NCBI GenBank assembly: GCA_037043015.1
Contig: CM073325.1
Location: 20,501,001 to 20,565,000, forward strand
From: Bryum argenteum
Taxonomy: Eukaryota > Streptophyta > Bryopsida > Bryales > Bryaceae
DNA length: 64,000 nt
Direction: 5' to 3'
Made by a program: the position numbers and the translations under genes. Within the stretch, counting starts at the first letter, position 1; every line of letters begins with the position of its first letter. The notes below the pieces were generated by a model. That model saw only the letters and a program-made list of their open reading frames with translations. It did no database searches and was not told where the DNA came from. Shown here piece by piece: positions 1-10,823 of this stretch.

Positions 1-129
1 AGTGCGCAAGAAATCGAAGCTGTACGTCTCGATGATCATGTCCGGTTTGCTGCAATTGTAATCTGCCCGGACGGTTGTTGCAAGCACGGCCATTGCCCAT
101 ACCATGCTCACTACCATTGCCGCTGCCAT
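1..129 (-). CDS. N-terminal exon of a secreted protein, cut by the window edge
   Basis: An ATG at 129-127 opens 43 codons that run unbroken to base 1. An in-frame TAG lies two codons upstream, so this ATG is the first possible start. The first 22 residues form a classic signal peptide: a Met/Val/Ala/Trp-rich hydrophobic core ending in TTVRA, a good cleavage site. The mature protein would begin DYNCSKPDMIIETYSFDF. I do not recognise the family from these 21 mature residues. The product should enter the secretory pathway. The gene continues to the left of the window. The reading is based on the start, the signal peptide and the open frame only. Confidence 0.55.
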   Translation of the reverse strand, partial: MAAAMVVSMVWAMAVLATTVRADYNCSKPDMIIETYSFDFLRT

Positions 130-275
130 TCTCTACCATCCTGCACTCATGCATGCAAGCAAAGCCACACTTTGGAGAAGATGAAGACTCAGAGGAGGTG
201 TGGACATTGGCTTACTTGGATGCAGTGCTTCAATTACTGTACTGGATGAAGCAATGGTTCCTTTGTAGTACTCTA

Positions 276-2813
276 TAAGGGAGAGTGCTCAATAATGGCC
301 GGCTCAAATTTCAGATAAGGAGTAAACAGTGTAAGTAATTTTTGTGCATGTGAGAAGTAAGTGGAAGGATAGTCAAAGTGGATTCATCATTTGTGGATTT
401 TCTTACAATTTGCTACAGTTTTCCTATAATTCTTGATGGTGGATTTATAGGTGTTTCTAAAATGGTGCCCTACTTTGATACCTTATAATATTTGGGAGGA
501 GTACATAGCACTGTTGAATTGTGGTCATAGCATATGAATTACATAGCCCATTTGCCATGAAATTTTTGTCACAAGATAAGCTACATGTTAATGACTAGTG
601 TGCCAAAATTCAAGCTCTAAAATCTTACACAAAAAAATTACTCACAATCTACCGACATGTGTAATTGTGAGAGCAATTTAAGAGCGTGTTTGGAATGTTC
701 ATGCTTAAAAGGGTGAATAGTGAGCTTCTAGTATGAAATTGTCCATATGATACAACACCTAAATAAAAGTTCTTCTCAAAAAATCAAGAACATTCAAATT
801 TAGTTGTGCACACTTGTCACATCCCAATGACTATACTTGCTTAGGATTTGCATACCACATAAGCACACTTGTCATATCCCAATGAATACACTTGTTGAGA
901 ATTTGAATGCCACATATGCATAAAGGAGCTTTTGTTCCCTACATCAATGCTTGCTTTGAGAATTGACAATCATTGTGACTTATAGATTGTATGATAATTT
1001 GAGTTTGAGAGGGTTTATTTGAGAGGAGAGCACATGTATGGTGATGTGGGAGCAACTGAATGTGGACATGAGGGCTTTTATAGAGGAGAGAGGTCTCTGG
1101 ACACATACTAGTAACTGCTTAGGGACTGAAATTTGCATAACCTTATTAGGCTCATGAATGTTGATTTTAGAGGAGGGCATGACTGCATGGAAGTTTGGTT
1201 GGGTTCTTAAGATTTAAGACCAAATTTTCATATTACAATTTTGATTGATGGCTATTCCGGGTGAAATCCGTGCACGTATTGTGGGTTTGAGTAAGGGAGG
1301 GAAGAAAGGGGTTGAAATTGCAGCTATTGTTGAAGTCCCTGTTAGGACAGTTCAAAGGTTGGTGAAGAACTTTCGAGAAAATGAAACCTACAAAAGTAAA
1401 GTGTCTTCTAGAAAATATGAAAAAAAACTTAGTGATAGAGATGATCGTGGTATAACGCGTGTTTTACAAGTTGATCGTCGCATCACGTTGTTTGACATTA
1501 CTAATATGTGTCCTTCTAAAGTATGTAGAAATACTATGCGAAAGGAGTTACATAATAGTGACATTCATAGTCGAATTGCAGTCAAAAAACCTTTTATGAC
1601 ACCTCGTCACATATCTCAACGATTAGCTTTTGCTCGAAAGTATTGTAGATGGAGTGCACAAGAGTGGGAGCAAGTTGTTTGGACGGATGAGTCCACGTTT
1701 GAAGTTGGTAAAAACTCTAGACAAATTCATATTTGGAGAACTATGCATGAGCGCTTTGCTTCAAGTTGTATAGTTCCATCTTTCAAGAGTAGCAGGACTT
1801 CATTGATGATTTGGGGTGCATTTTCAAGAGGGCAAAAGTCACGAATTGTTTTTATGCCTAAGGATTGGCGCTCTGCAAAGGATTTTGTTGAAGTAGTTTA
1901 CAATGGGGAGTTACTTCATTTTATGAAGAAAAAGCCATAAGAATTACTCATGGAAAATGGTGCCTCTGTCCATAGAAGCAAACTAAGTAAAGCATGGAGG
2001 CACGCACATTGTTTAGAGAAGCTTGATTGGCCCGCAAACTCTCCTGATCTCAATCCAATTGAGAATCTTTGGAAGATTTTGAAAGATGTAGTTCAACATG
2101 GTTCAATACGCCCTAAGAACACAAGTGACTTAAGAGTAGTTATTGCAAGAGAGTGGGAGATAATCAGTGGTGAGAACTCCTTCAACTATGTCATTCCATG
2201 CCTGCTAGGTTACAATCAGTGATATAGGCAAATGGAGGACACACACGTTGGTAGATTAGGTGCTACTTTTTTTGTGTAAGAGCTTGAATTTTGGCACACT
2301 AGTCATTAACATGTAGCTTATCTTGTGACAAAAATTTCATGGCAAATGGGCCATCATTTAGCCATTGGGAGGGTGTCAAAGTTGGGTGGAGTGGAGTTGA
2401 TTTCTACAAGCATACCGCAAAATAACACATGTTGGTAGATTGGGAATATCTCTTTTTTCACTAATATTTTGAACTTCAGATTTTTACCATATATCACTAA
2501 CACAAATTGTGTTCTACCACAAAAAAATCAAAGTAAGGAAAAATGATCTCAATTTTTGGGAGGTTGTCAAAGTTGGCAGGAGTGAAAAAAAATTTACAGC
2601 TACCTATCTTGGTAGATTTTGAATAACTTTTTTTTGGTGAATTTTTAGGCTTTGAAACTTGGTAGGCATACTAAAAACTTGATTTCAAGCCTATGGTAAA
2701 ATTTTCAAGGTAAAATACCAATTTTTGACCTCTCTAGAGGCTTCCAGAGTAGGCAGACTTTATTTTTTTCCCACTGCAAAACCAAAAACGCCATTCCATG
2801 TTGGACCCTACTG
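276..2813 (+). mobile_element. Degenerate Tc1-like (DD34E) DNA transposon, element 1
   Basis: The right end is ACCCTACTG followed by TA at 2814-2815, matching the end of the better-preserved element at 42148-50401 (CACCCTATTG then TA). The right arm (about 2238-2813) holds three degenerate direct repeats, each joining a CTACCAACATGTG-like block to a CAACTTTGACACCCTCC-like block. The innermost unit is matched inverted in the left arm at 548-640 versus 2277-2353, with few mismatches. The left arm outside 548 is too decayed to align. The best left terminus is TA at 274-275 followed by TAAGGGAGAG at 276, which is uncertain. The transposase inside is broken, so this copy is not autonomous. Confidence 0.7.
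1248..2222 (+). pseudogene. Tc1-like DD34E transposase, inactivated
   Basis: One frame from ATG 1248 to the stop at 2222 is interrupted by a single in-frame TAA at 1938-1940. The N-terminus is a paired-type helix-turn-helix region (EIRARIVGLSKGGKKGVEIA, then VPVRTVQRLV). The DDE domain follows, with the first Asp in VVWTDESTF and a final Glu in SPDLNPIENLW. The middle catalytic Asp, expected in MEDGAPVH as in the second copy at 49526, is Asn here (codon AAT 1956-1958). The spacing from that site to the Glu is 34 residues, so the family is DD34E (Tc1) and not the DD39D type usual for plant mariner elements. Both the stop and the Asp-to-Asn change predict loss of activity. Confidence 0.85.
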
Positions 2814-3488
2814 TACAATACTAGGTGTGGTGCCAAAGTTGCTAAGTTGGTTTACGCTTAGTTGCTAACTATTGAGCTCCTGAACTTACACAATAAATGC
2901 ACAAATATTTGCTTGAAAAAGAAATTACATAGTTCTATGCAATACAACATTTACTTATGATGTATCTAAACTTCATTTCTTCTTATTCAACTGGATAACT
3001 GTGAGATTGTCAATGACTTAGTAAGCTTCTTTTTCACGAGGAAGAAAAAACTAATAAAATCATCTATTTTGAAACGGAACAAACCTTATTTTTGGCAAAC
3101 TTAATTGGATTTATATCCAATTTCAAACCTTTGCCTTACTATGACACTTTGTACACACCTACGCAAAAATCAAAGGATGCAACCTACAAAATCTCCAAAA
3201 GCGCATGATTTTAAATAATTTGTAATTATAAGGTGTCAGTGTTTGATGATACTTGAATTCAAAAGTCTTGCAAGTGGTGTTTACAGACTTTTCATTTCTA
3301 CTTAAACATCTATTCAAAACATATTGCTTGAAAAATCAAATCATGATATTAGTTGCTACAATAGAAGATTAATATATCAAAAGATTGATAAGAATTATCG
3401 TATATATGACATTTTTTCGAAAGATCAAGTAAATGCAAGTATATCCCTACAAAATCAAGTTGCTGATGTTTTGAGTGGCAGAAAAACA
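2814..3488. other. AT-rich spacer without a recognised gene
   Basis: Between element 1 and the next ORF I see no gene, RNA or clear repeat. The frame of the following ORF is open upstream of its ATG to about 3324, so an upstream exon or a non-ATG start cannot be excluded. A candidate splice acceptor (TATTAG) lies near 3351. Confidence 0.5.
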
Positions 3489-5651
3489 ATGTTTTCGAAA
3501 ATATTAAATACATTTACTCATCCAAGTGGTACAACCAATCCTCCCAATGCACAAATTGGTGCAAACAATCCGAATGCACAATTTGGTGCAAACAGTCCGA
3601 ATGCACAATTTGGTGCAAACAATCCTGATGCACTAATTGGTGCAAACAGTTCTAATGCACAATTTGGTGCAAACAGTCCTAATGGACAATTTCGTGCAAA
3701 CAATCCTAATGCACAATTTGGTGCAAAGTATCTTGATGCACAAATTAGTGCAAACAATCCTAATGCACAAATTGGTGCAAAGAATCCTATTGCACAATTT
3801 GGTACAAACAATGCTAATGCACAAATTGGTGCAAAGAATCCTAATGCACAATTTGGTGGAAACAATCTCAATGCACAAATTGGTGCAAACAATCCTAATA
3901 CACCAATTGGTGCAAAAATTCCTAATGCACAAATTGGTGGATACAATCCTCATGGACAAATTGGTGCAAACAATCCTAATGCACAATTTGGTGCAAACAG
4001 TCCTAATACACAATTTGGTACTTATGGAGCAAAAATTGATGTAAATAGTCAACAACATCTGATGAATACAAATAAACATGATCCTTCTCACATGGACACA
4101 ATAGATAACGAGAGTCAATTTACAAGAAGAAATCCTCAAAATACTTCAAATATTGATTACAACTCCAATATAAATAACTATCTTCATTCTTCAGATGAGA
4201 ATAGTGGCATGAGCAACCAAAGTAATGTATCACAACGCGGATTACCATCTCATGTTGATTTGCAACATAACAACCAATCTTATATGTTTTACAAAGATTA
4301 TCCTTCTCATGAACAAGGACCAAATTATTATGGTGTTCATGAAGAACATACATCAACGTCTAGTTTTAATCCGCAACTGATTTCAAGTCATCAAGTCGAC
4401 ACACAATCTTTCCCACAAGATCAAAGTACAAACTTTCATCATATTTCTCAAAATCATGACTTAGGATCTAGGTATTATTCTCAAGAAGTCCCAAGTCCTT
4501 CAATGAATTTTCAATGCATTCCTCAAGAACAAAATACATATTTTCCATATTTTTCTCAAAACCATGAAATAGCATCTACATATAATCCTCAAAAAGCTCC
4601 AAATCCTTCCTTTAACCTTCAATGTATTCCTCAACAAGAACATCAACAGCAAGGATTCACACCTAGTTTCGATACTTCAAGCAACAATCATGTTTCTTTC
4701 CATCCTCATAACAACTCATATCATCATCCTCAATCCTCAAATACTGCATCTACTTCTCCGAGGCATTTTCAAAATTCAACATCATATACAAGTTCATCTG
4801 AAAATGCGCAAAATAGGAATGAAAACTTGCATGCTAATACTTTAGAATCCTATAGTTCAATGCCTAACTTAAATTGTACATTGACACCTTCTGAGATGAA
4901 TAATAAGTTTACTCCACCTGGCATTTTACCAACATTAAATATCACATTTTCTCCTGCTTTTCACAATACACCTTCGACATTGCCTACAACTCCAAAGTAT
5001 CAAGATGCTAACGCAAGATTAGATACTTCAAAAGATACACCATCCATAGATCAAATGTATGAAGCGCAAAGAAATCTTAATTTGACATGCCAACATGAAA
5101 GCAGTAATCCATGTTCTATCCAAACTATCAATAAAAACCTCAATTCAATGCAAGGTGTGGACACTTCTCTTCATTCAAGAAAGAATATTGATTCAAAGAA
5201 GATGTATTATACATGTAAAGAAGTTCTTCCTTCAACGTCTAATAGTAACTTGACTGAAAATCTAGCACCAACTCTTCACTATCATATGTATTGTCATGAT
5301 TATTCTAGTGAGAAAAATGATGGTCATGAAAATCTTCAAGGAGCACTACCAACTAATAAATCCAAAAGATCAAGTGCTAAAAAGTCAAGAAAACAAATAA
5401 AGAATTTTGATGATTCAAATAGTGACAGTGAATATGATGAGAGTTCTACTCCTTCATATTCTAAAAAAAAGATTTTGAATTTAGCATCAAAAAAGTTAAA
5501 ATGTTTAAGAAATTTCTCAGAAGAAATCAACGATGTAGTAGACAATGTTCCTATGTGGATACAAAAAACAATAGTTCTTCCCTCACAACGGCGTGGTTGT
5601 CACAATATTACTCACTTGGTAAAAGATAATACTACTTCAATTTTCGCTTAG
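3489..5651 (+). CDS. Asn/Gln-rich repeat protein ending in the start of a YjbQ/UPF0047 domain
   Basis: A 720-codon ORF from ATG 3489 to TAG 5649-5651. Residues about 17-179 are 18 tandem nonapeptides of the type NPNAQFGAN. The next 450 or so residues are low-complexity, rich in Asn, Gln, Ser, His and Pro (prion-like). A Lys/Ser-rich and acidic patch follows (KRSSAKKSRKQ, then DDSNSDSEYDESS), which looks like a nuclear signal. The last 32 residues begin MWIQKTIVLPSQRRGCHNIT, which resembles the N-terminus of the YjbQ/UPF0047 family (pattern MW-QKT--L---RG-HL-T). A candidate donor, TTG|GTAAAAG, sits at 5618/5619 right after that motif, so the stop may lie in an intron and the rest of the domain in a further exon. 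I found no such exon downstream. It may be a gene with a missing exon, a captured fragment, or a pseudogene. The function of the repeat part is unknown. Confidence 0.55.
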   Translation: MFSKILNTFTHPSGTTNPPNAQIGANNPNAQFGANSPNAQFGANNPDALIGANSSNAQFGANSPNGQFRANNPNAQFGAKYLDAQISANNPNAQIGAKNPIAQFGTNNANAQIGAKNPNAQFGGNNLNAQIGANNPNTPIGAKIPNAQIGGYNPHGQIGANNPNAQFGANSPNTQFGTYGAKIDVNSQQHLMNTNKHDPSHMDTIDNESQFTRRNPQNTSNIDYNSNINNYLHSSDENSGMSNQSNVSQRGLPSHVDLQHNNQSYMFYKDYPSHEQGPNYYGVHEEHTSTSSFNPQLISSHQVDTQSFPQDQSTNFHHISQNHDLGSRYYSQEVPSPSMNFQCIPQEQNTYFPYFSQNHEIASTYNPQKAPNPSFNLQCIPQQEHQQQGFTPSFDTSSNNHVSFHPHNNSYHHPQSSNTASTSPRHFQNSTSYTSSSENAQNRNENLHANTLESYSSMPNLNCTLTPSEMNNKFTPPGILPTLNITFSPAFHNTPSTLPTTPKYQDANARLDTSKDTPSIDQMYEAQRNLNLTCQHESSNPCSIQTINKNLNSMQGVDTSLHSRKNIDSKKMYYTCKEVLPSTSNSNLTENLAPTLHYHMYCHDYSSEKNDGHENLQGALPTNKSKRSSAKKSRKQIKNFDDSNSDSEYDESSTPSYSKKKILNLASKKLKCLRNFSEEINDVVDNVPMWIQKTIVLPSQRRGCHNITHLVKDNTTSIFA
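3537..4025 (+). repeat. 27-bp coding minisatellite, 18 copies
   Basis: The array is 18 units of 27 bases (aatcctaatgcacaatttgg core) with one extra Pro codon in the first unit. Unit length is a multiple of three, so copy-number change keeps the frame. Units differ by point changes (Phe/Ile, Asn/Ser/Lys), so the array is not freshly amplified. The absence of stops in the unit also opens long shadow frames on both strands. Confidence 0.95.
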
Positions 5652-6060
5652 AAGTCTATTGAAGTCTAGATTGCAAGCTTTGACTTATTCTATTAAATAT
5701 TGTAAGAAGTCTATTTTATGGTCAAGGATCTAGAATCTAAATCATTGTACGTTTCTTATTACATTAAATTTTACACAATCTAAAAATGCTAGAGTTTGTA
5801 GTCCTATAACAAAGACAGTCTATTGTGAAAATATAAATGACGCTATAAAACCCATAATCAAATGGTTCTATAGGATTAAATATTGTTTTGTTTTTACATG
5901 TAGTTGATACAACATTTGGAAACGGATCTGGCATTTTTCAAATGTGGTCTAGCTCACATTTTTTGTAAGATTCTTGTTATCATATAAAATAGTAATATAT
6001 AACTAAAACGATGACCATAAGTTCTACATCATTACATTGGCACTCCTACATCATTCAGGG
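5652..6060. other. AT-rich spacer
   Basis: No gene or repeat recognised. A continuation of the YjbQ domain (expected GL-HLF-QHTSASL-type motif) was looked for by eye and not seen. Confidence 0.5.
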
Positions 6061-6205
6061 TCGTCTTCTCAAACAAGATTCCTATTCATTTGTGAGACAC
6101 AATTTAGACGAGATGTACAATTAAGACGCCTTCAATGTATCAAATGTACATCTCATTTAAATTGTGTCTCACAAATGATTCAGAATTTTGTCTAATAAGA
6201 CAACA
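6061..6205. repeat. Long near-perfect hairpin (foldback or pre-miRNA-like)
   Basis: Bases 6086-6119 and 6145-6178 are inverted copies of 34 bases with two mismatches, around a 25-base loop. In a plus-strand RNA one mismatch would be a G-U pair. Weaker pairing extends the stem to about 60 bases per arm (6061-6119 with 6145-6203). The size, short loop and nearly perfect stem suit a plant miRNA or siRNA precursor. A small foldback MITE is equally possible. No target duplication is obvious. Confidence 0.6.
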
Positions 6206-8970
6206 CTACACTGACATCATTATGAAAATGTTAATTTCGATATATTGTTTAGATCCTACTAGTCAAACTAAGCATCTAGTTATTGTAAGTTCTTGGTAAA
6301 AAATCAATAAGCATGTAGGAGATTAAATCACGCACATGAATGATAGTGTAGAATGTGCTAAAAATAATTTTGACTAGTTTCGATTTATAGAAGATATTTC
6401 AAAAATAAGAACACTTCTAGGGTTTTAATGCAGAAGCTGCAGAGATTAAGACCTCTTTTCGCGTGTTGAAACAGTACAAGATTCAAATGCATTGCTGACC
6501 GTCAATAAAAGCCGTGATATAAAAACCCTCAACGACCTTGAAATGGTTTCCTATGAGGTAGAAGATCCATGCACTAAATAAATTATTGCCTCAAAATGAA
6601 TCATATTTATTACGCAATGATAGAATTTGATAGTCACGGTTGTTGGCCGTTTATAGTGCTAAAGTCTTATTTGTTTGGAGGTTGGAGGGTGATATCATAA
6701 AAGGGCGATGTTATAAAAAGAGGAGTGAGAAATACAGAGGTCAATGATGTGATAACATAGAGGTATACAGAAGAATAACATTATAGGGATCAGACGTGTC
6801 TTGAACAAGTAAATTCCTGTTTTTTAGAATATATTTGGGCCATGGTGGTTGGTGTGCCGACACCAATAAGATCTTATGGTCATAGGGTCGGGCTATGATG
6901 TTATAAAAGGATGGCATTATTGAATAAGGAGGGGTGAGAGCAGGGGGGCATTGAAGTGGTGTTATAAGTAAAAGAGTGTGATACAGTAAAGGTTGAAGGG
7001 ATGACATTATAGAGATGTGACGTGTGTCTACGATGTCAAAAGAACACGGATACATCTTAATAAATATTGTAATAATGATATAGTTATTTTAAATTGTGTT
7101 CATGAATCACACATTCTTAAAAACTATATGTGTTTATGATAGGAAAAGGCATCATCATATTCAAGCTATCAGGGTGAAGAAGGTGAAAAATCATTTTTAC
7201 ATTCTTGAGTTTACACCAATCTAGAAACAATTTTGTATAGTGGTTTATATTCTTTTTTAGTGTGTGCTTAGAAAAAATTAATCAAATTAAGTGTGTATTG
7301 ATAAAATATATTTACCAATAAAAATTTCTTTACTTATCATGTATTCTTCTCATGATACAGGTCTCGGTAACATATCGGGGCTCAATAAACCCATAACCTC
7401 CGGATGTTCTCTCATGTTTGATTCTTGACTAAACTTTGTTAAAGATTAACTATGTTGTAATGTTGATTTTTTAAATAAATTTTTGGTCTGCTTCTAAATT
7501 TTAGAAATTCATTCAAAACATCAATATCACGATTGATTCTTGTAAATATTCTCAATGTCCTATAATAGTTGTTCAGTAAGTTGTCATCAACCTATCCATT
7601 AATATTTTGGAGACATCTTGCTCAACAATTATTTTGGGATGAAGGGAGTATATTATTTTGCTCAGAACAAACTCTACTATCTTGATATAGTAGCCTTCAA
7701 ATAACTCAAGTATAATAATTAACTACAAGACCTTAGCAATACATTAGTTGCATCAATTTCAATTCATTTCTAATGAGCCTCAAGTAATATCATTTCCCAT
7801 TGCCAACGTAAAGTTTCTATATGTATGCGCAGGATACCAATAACTGATGGATTCTTAAATTTGGGAAGGTGTCAAGTAAGTATTTCAAATAATGTTATTT
7901 ATCATGTAGACCTAAGGCTTCTTGCAATCACGGTCCCCATTACATTGTATATATCATGTAACTACATGAATGTAGAAGCATTGTAAGTATTCGACACATC
8001 TAATAGATCAAAAGGATGATGAAATAGTTTTTATTGCTCGTGCATCATACTTGGTTCTATTAGGCAATTTGTTTAAATGAACCAAGAAAATTTGGAAGTT
8101 GCCACCAAATTGTTGTAACATTGAATGGAACCTGAGTGTTGCAATCAAGGTATAGGAAAATGTATATATTTAATCTAGAATATCTAGTGATATGAAGACA
8201 AAAAAAGAAGTTACATAGTAAGCCAATGGTTCTCTTAGAATCTTATGAAGTATCTTCACCTTGATTTAAGACAATCAAAAATGATATGGAAGCAATAATG
8301 GATGGATTAATTTAAGTTACTTGATTAATAGGAAACAAGTCACAAAAATATTACCAACTTTAGTAGACTTGAGAGGTACAAATTTTAATTGTAAAAACAA
8401 TTGGTACTCATTAATAAAACTACTTCAAGTATCAAGTAATATTACTTTAAAATCAAATAAGGATTGAGTTATTTAATAAAATATTTTATACAAAAGCCAA
8501 CCTACCAAGTTGTTTCTTAATCATATATTAACTAGATTATAGGATTCAAATAAATAATGTGGTGAAGCATAGACTATTGATTTGTTGTTTTTGCATTGAG
8601 ACAAGTTCATAAATATGGGTGTTTATCTATTAAAAGCTTTGAGAGCTTGTATCAAAATGATATGAAATAAAAATCTATGTTGAAAAAAATGACACAATTA
8701 TGTTCTAAAATTGAGGATTTTCCTATTACATGTTTTATTAAAAAAAAATCATATTATTAAGTTGGGTAAAGACTTCATATATCTTCATCTTGAGATTTTG
8801 ATGACAAATTCTGAAATATATGCATGCTTTTGATGGGCCCAAATGCCAAACAATTCCTTTGATCAGAATCAAGTTGTCCGATATGATTTTCTACATATGT
8901 TTCAAAATACTTATCCCGTATAAAACTAGTTAGTGGTTCTCCAAAATCAAGTAACTCAACGTCTAAACTC
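6206..8970. other. AT-rich gene-poor region
   Basis: No gene recognised on either strand. At 6690-7015 a short motif like GATGTTATAAAAGG recurs about eight times in degenerate form and both orientations, resembling clustered transposase-binding repeats, but no element ends were found. The rest shows only short chance ORFs. Confidence 0.5.
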
Positions 8971-8971
8971 T

Positions 8972-10025
8972 AAACCCCTAAACTTCCCAACCTATTCTTC
9001 GCCAAAAAAACACATTTTCATAAAAAGTGTCATAGATGAGAATGAAGATAAGCTATTAAGATCTCCACCATAAGTTATGGCTCTTCAAATTTGTTGCCTC
9101 TCTATCCAAAATGTGGTTTTTCTATCCAAACTTTGGCGCAACTTGGGGTTAAACACTGTTGAGTCATACTTACAACACCTCCAGCACCCTCAATTTAATA
9201 TTATTTCACAAATCAATGCACTCTAAAATTACATGTCTAAAAGATAGTCAAAACTTTGGTCGCCCTTTAATTGCTAAATGGTTTGACTCATTTGTACAAA
9301 AACAAACACATTCTCAATATAGAGTCATAAATGGAAACAAAGGTGTGTCATTCAAAATCTCAACTATACAATCATGTAGTAAACATATGGTGTATCATGT
9401 GGCTCAAATCTTGAGTCATGTTGCCTCATAGATTGCAAGATCATAACATATTAGTACTCAGAAAACATAATAAAATCTCAGCATTTTCACTTTGAAGTAA
9501 AAATGCTACCAATAAACTTATTGCAATGAAAAAACCACCAGCTACAAACATATTTAACTTCATCTCAACAACATCCCTGAAAAAAAAAATTCCGCGAGAA
9601 TTTTTTTTTTGCACAAATAATGACCTTGCAATGGTGAAAACTGCCAAAAAATTTAAAAAGGAAAAATATCTCATTTGGATCAAAAATCTTCAAATTAGAA
9701 AGTTGTTGGATTTCACATTGAGATGATGATTATGCAAAAAAAATAAATTTATGGATAACTATTTTTGATTTCACATAAGTGGCTTGCAATGGTAGAACAT
9801 GCGTTGTTTTCAAAATTCCAAAACCAAAAGTTGCCCTAATTAAAATGCATTCATATATTCCATTATATGGGTTTGCAATCTTTACCATAGAAACTAGACT
9901 TGATTTGGGACTCAACACAAGTGCTTTTGTCCAAAACGAAGTCTTGAATGAAGAAGTTTAGGCTCTCCAAAGTTTTTGCCTGTCATTCTTCAACATTTGA
10001 CACTTCAACAATTGACATGTTAAGT
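8972..10025. mobile_element. TTAA-type dispersed repeat, copy A (decayed)
   Basis: The left edge reads AAACCCCTAAACTTCCC. The interior aligns over about 1 kb with the copies at 24346-25428 (same orientation) and 50402-51337 (opposite orientation); for example TAGATGA and AAGCTATTAAGATCTC near 9050 recur near the right end of the 51-kb copy. The right terminus is diverged and the flanking TTAA is not intact. No transposase is encoded. Short frames at 9441-9961 are shared among copies as part of the repeat. Confidence 0.65.
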
Positions 10026-10467
10026 GGTAAACCATGCAAGCAATGTGTGTGGATGGGCAAAATAAGTCAAAGACAAGACTTATAAGAATCATTACTTTTG
10101 AATCTTATAGATATTTTTACGAGTTTTTGATGTTAGACTTGTAGATGTCATCAAAATGGTGTAGTCAAGTATATTCACAATGAGTACATTGAAAAGTAAA
10201 TTTAATGGTCAATATGTACCTTCACAAAATTTTACCCAGATAAGGGATTATTGGTGCTACTTGAGTTTTGAGCCCTCTATAATTAAACAACCGTATGGCA
10301 AGGACTAGTGAAGCAAATCCAAGTAAGTGTGCACGAAAGAACTTTAAGCCACATGACACCTTTGAGTCTCTACCATGCTAAGCTTATCTGATGTTCTTAT
10401 AAGAATCAAATGCAACTTGCAATAAGTTTGAGTTGTCATGCCACGCTCAACCCGAATTAAGTCAAGG
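10026..10467. other. Spacer
   Basis: No gene, RNA or repeat recognised. Confidence 0.5.
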
Positions 10468-10470
10468 ATA

Positions 10471-10820
10471 CACTACAACAAGCTTCAAGGTTTTATGACT
10501 ATGGGTGTAGTCATATTGTTTTGAGCGACTAAGAGTAAATGACTTGAAAATATGACTATTCTCGTAATCATATTATAGTTATATTAGTCATATTATAATA
10601 ATCTTACAATTATATTAGTCATATTACAATCATCTTACGATTATGATAGTTTGTGGTCACATATCACATGTTATGATTGTTTGTGATGACATGTGATTAT
10701 GAACCACTCTCCAAATACACTTATAAGATGACTACCAATCATCATAAACTCATTCACTCTTAGTCGCTCCGGACAATAAAACTACGCCCATAGTCATAAA
10801 ACCTTGAATGTCTTTTAGTG
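10471..10820. mobile_element. CACTA-type (En/Spm-like) MITE, 350 bp
   Basis: The element starts CACTACAACAAG and ends CTTTTAGTG (inverted: CACTAAAAG). It is flanked by a 3-bp direct repeat ATA at 10468-10470 and 10821-10823, as expected for the CACTA superfamily. Beyond the first 20 bases the arms match well: TTCAAGGTTTTATGACTATG near 10485 is repeated inverted near 10800. The interior carries several AGTCATATTA-like subterminal repeats. There is no coding capacity, so it is non-autonomous. Confidence 0.85.
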
Positions 10821-10823
10821 ATA

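Noticed and set aside
3518..4139. Long minus- and plus-frame ORFs over the nonapeptide array
   Set aside because: A 27-base repeat without stops opens several frames at once. Only the frame that continues to 5651 is supported.
8960..8990. CCCTAAA motifs considered as interstitial telomere repeats
   Set aside because: CCCTAAA occurs singly, at element ends next to TTAA, and never as a tandem array.
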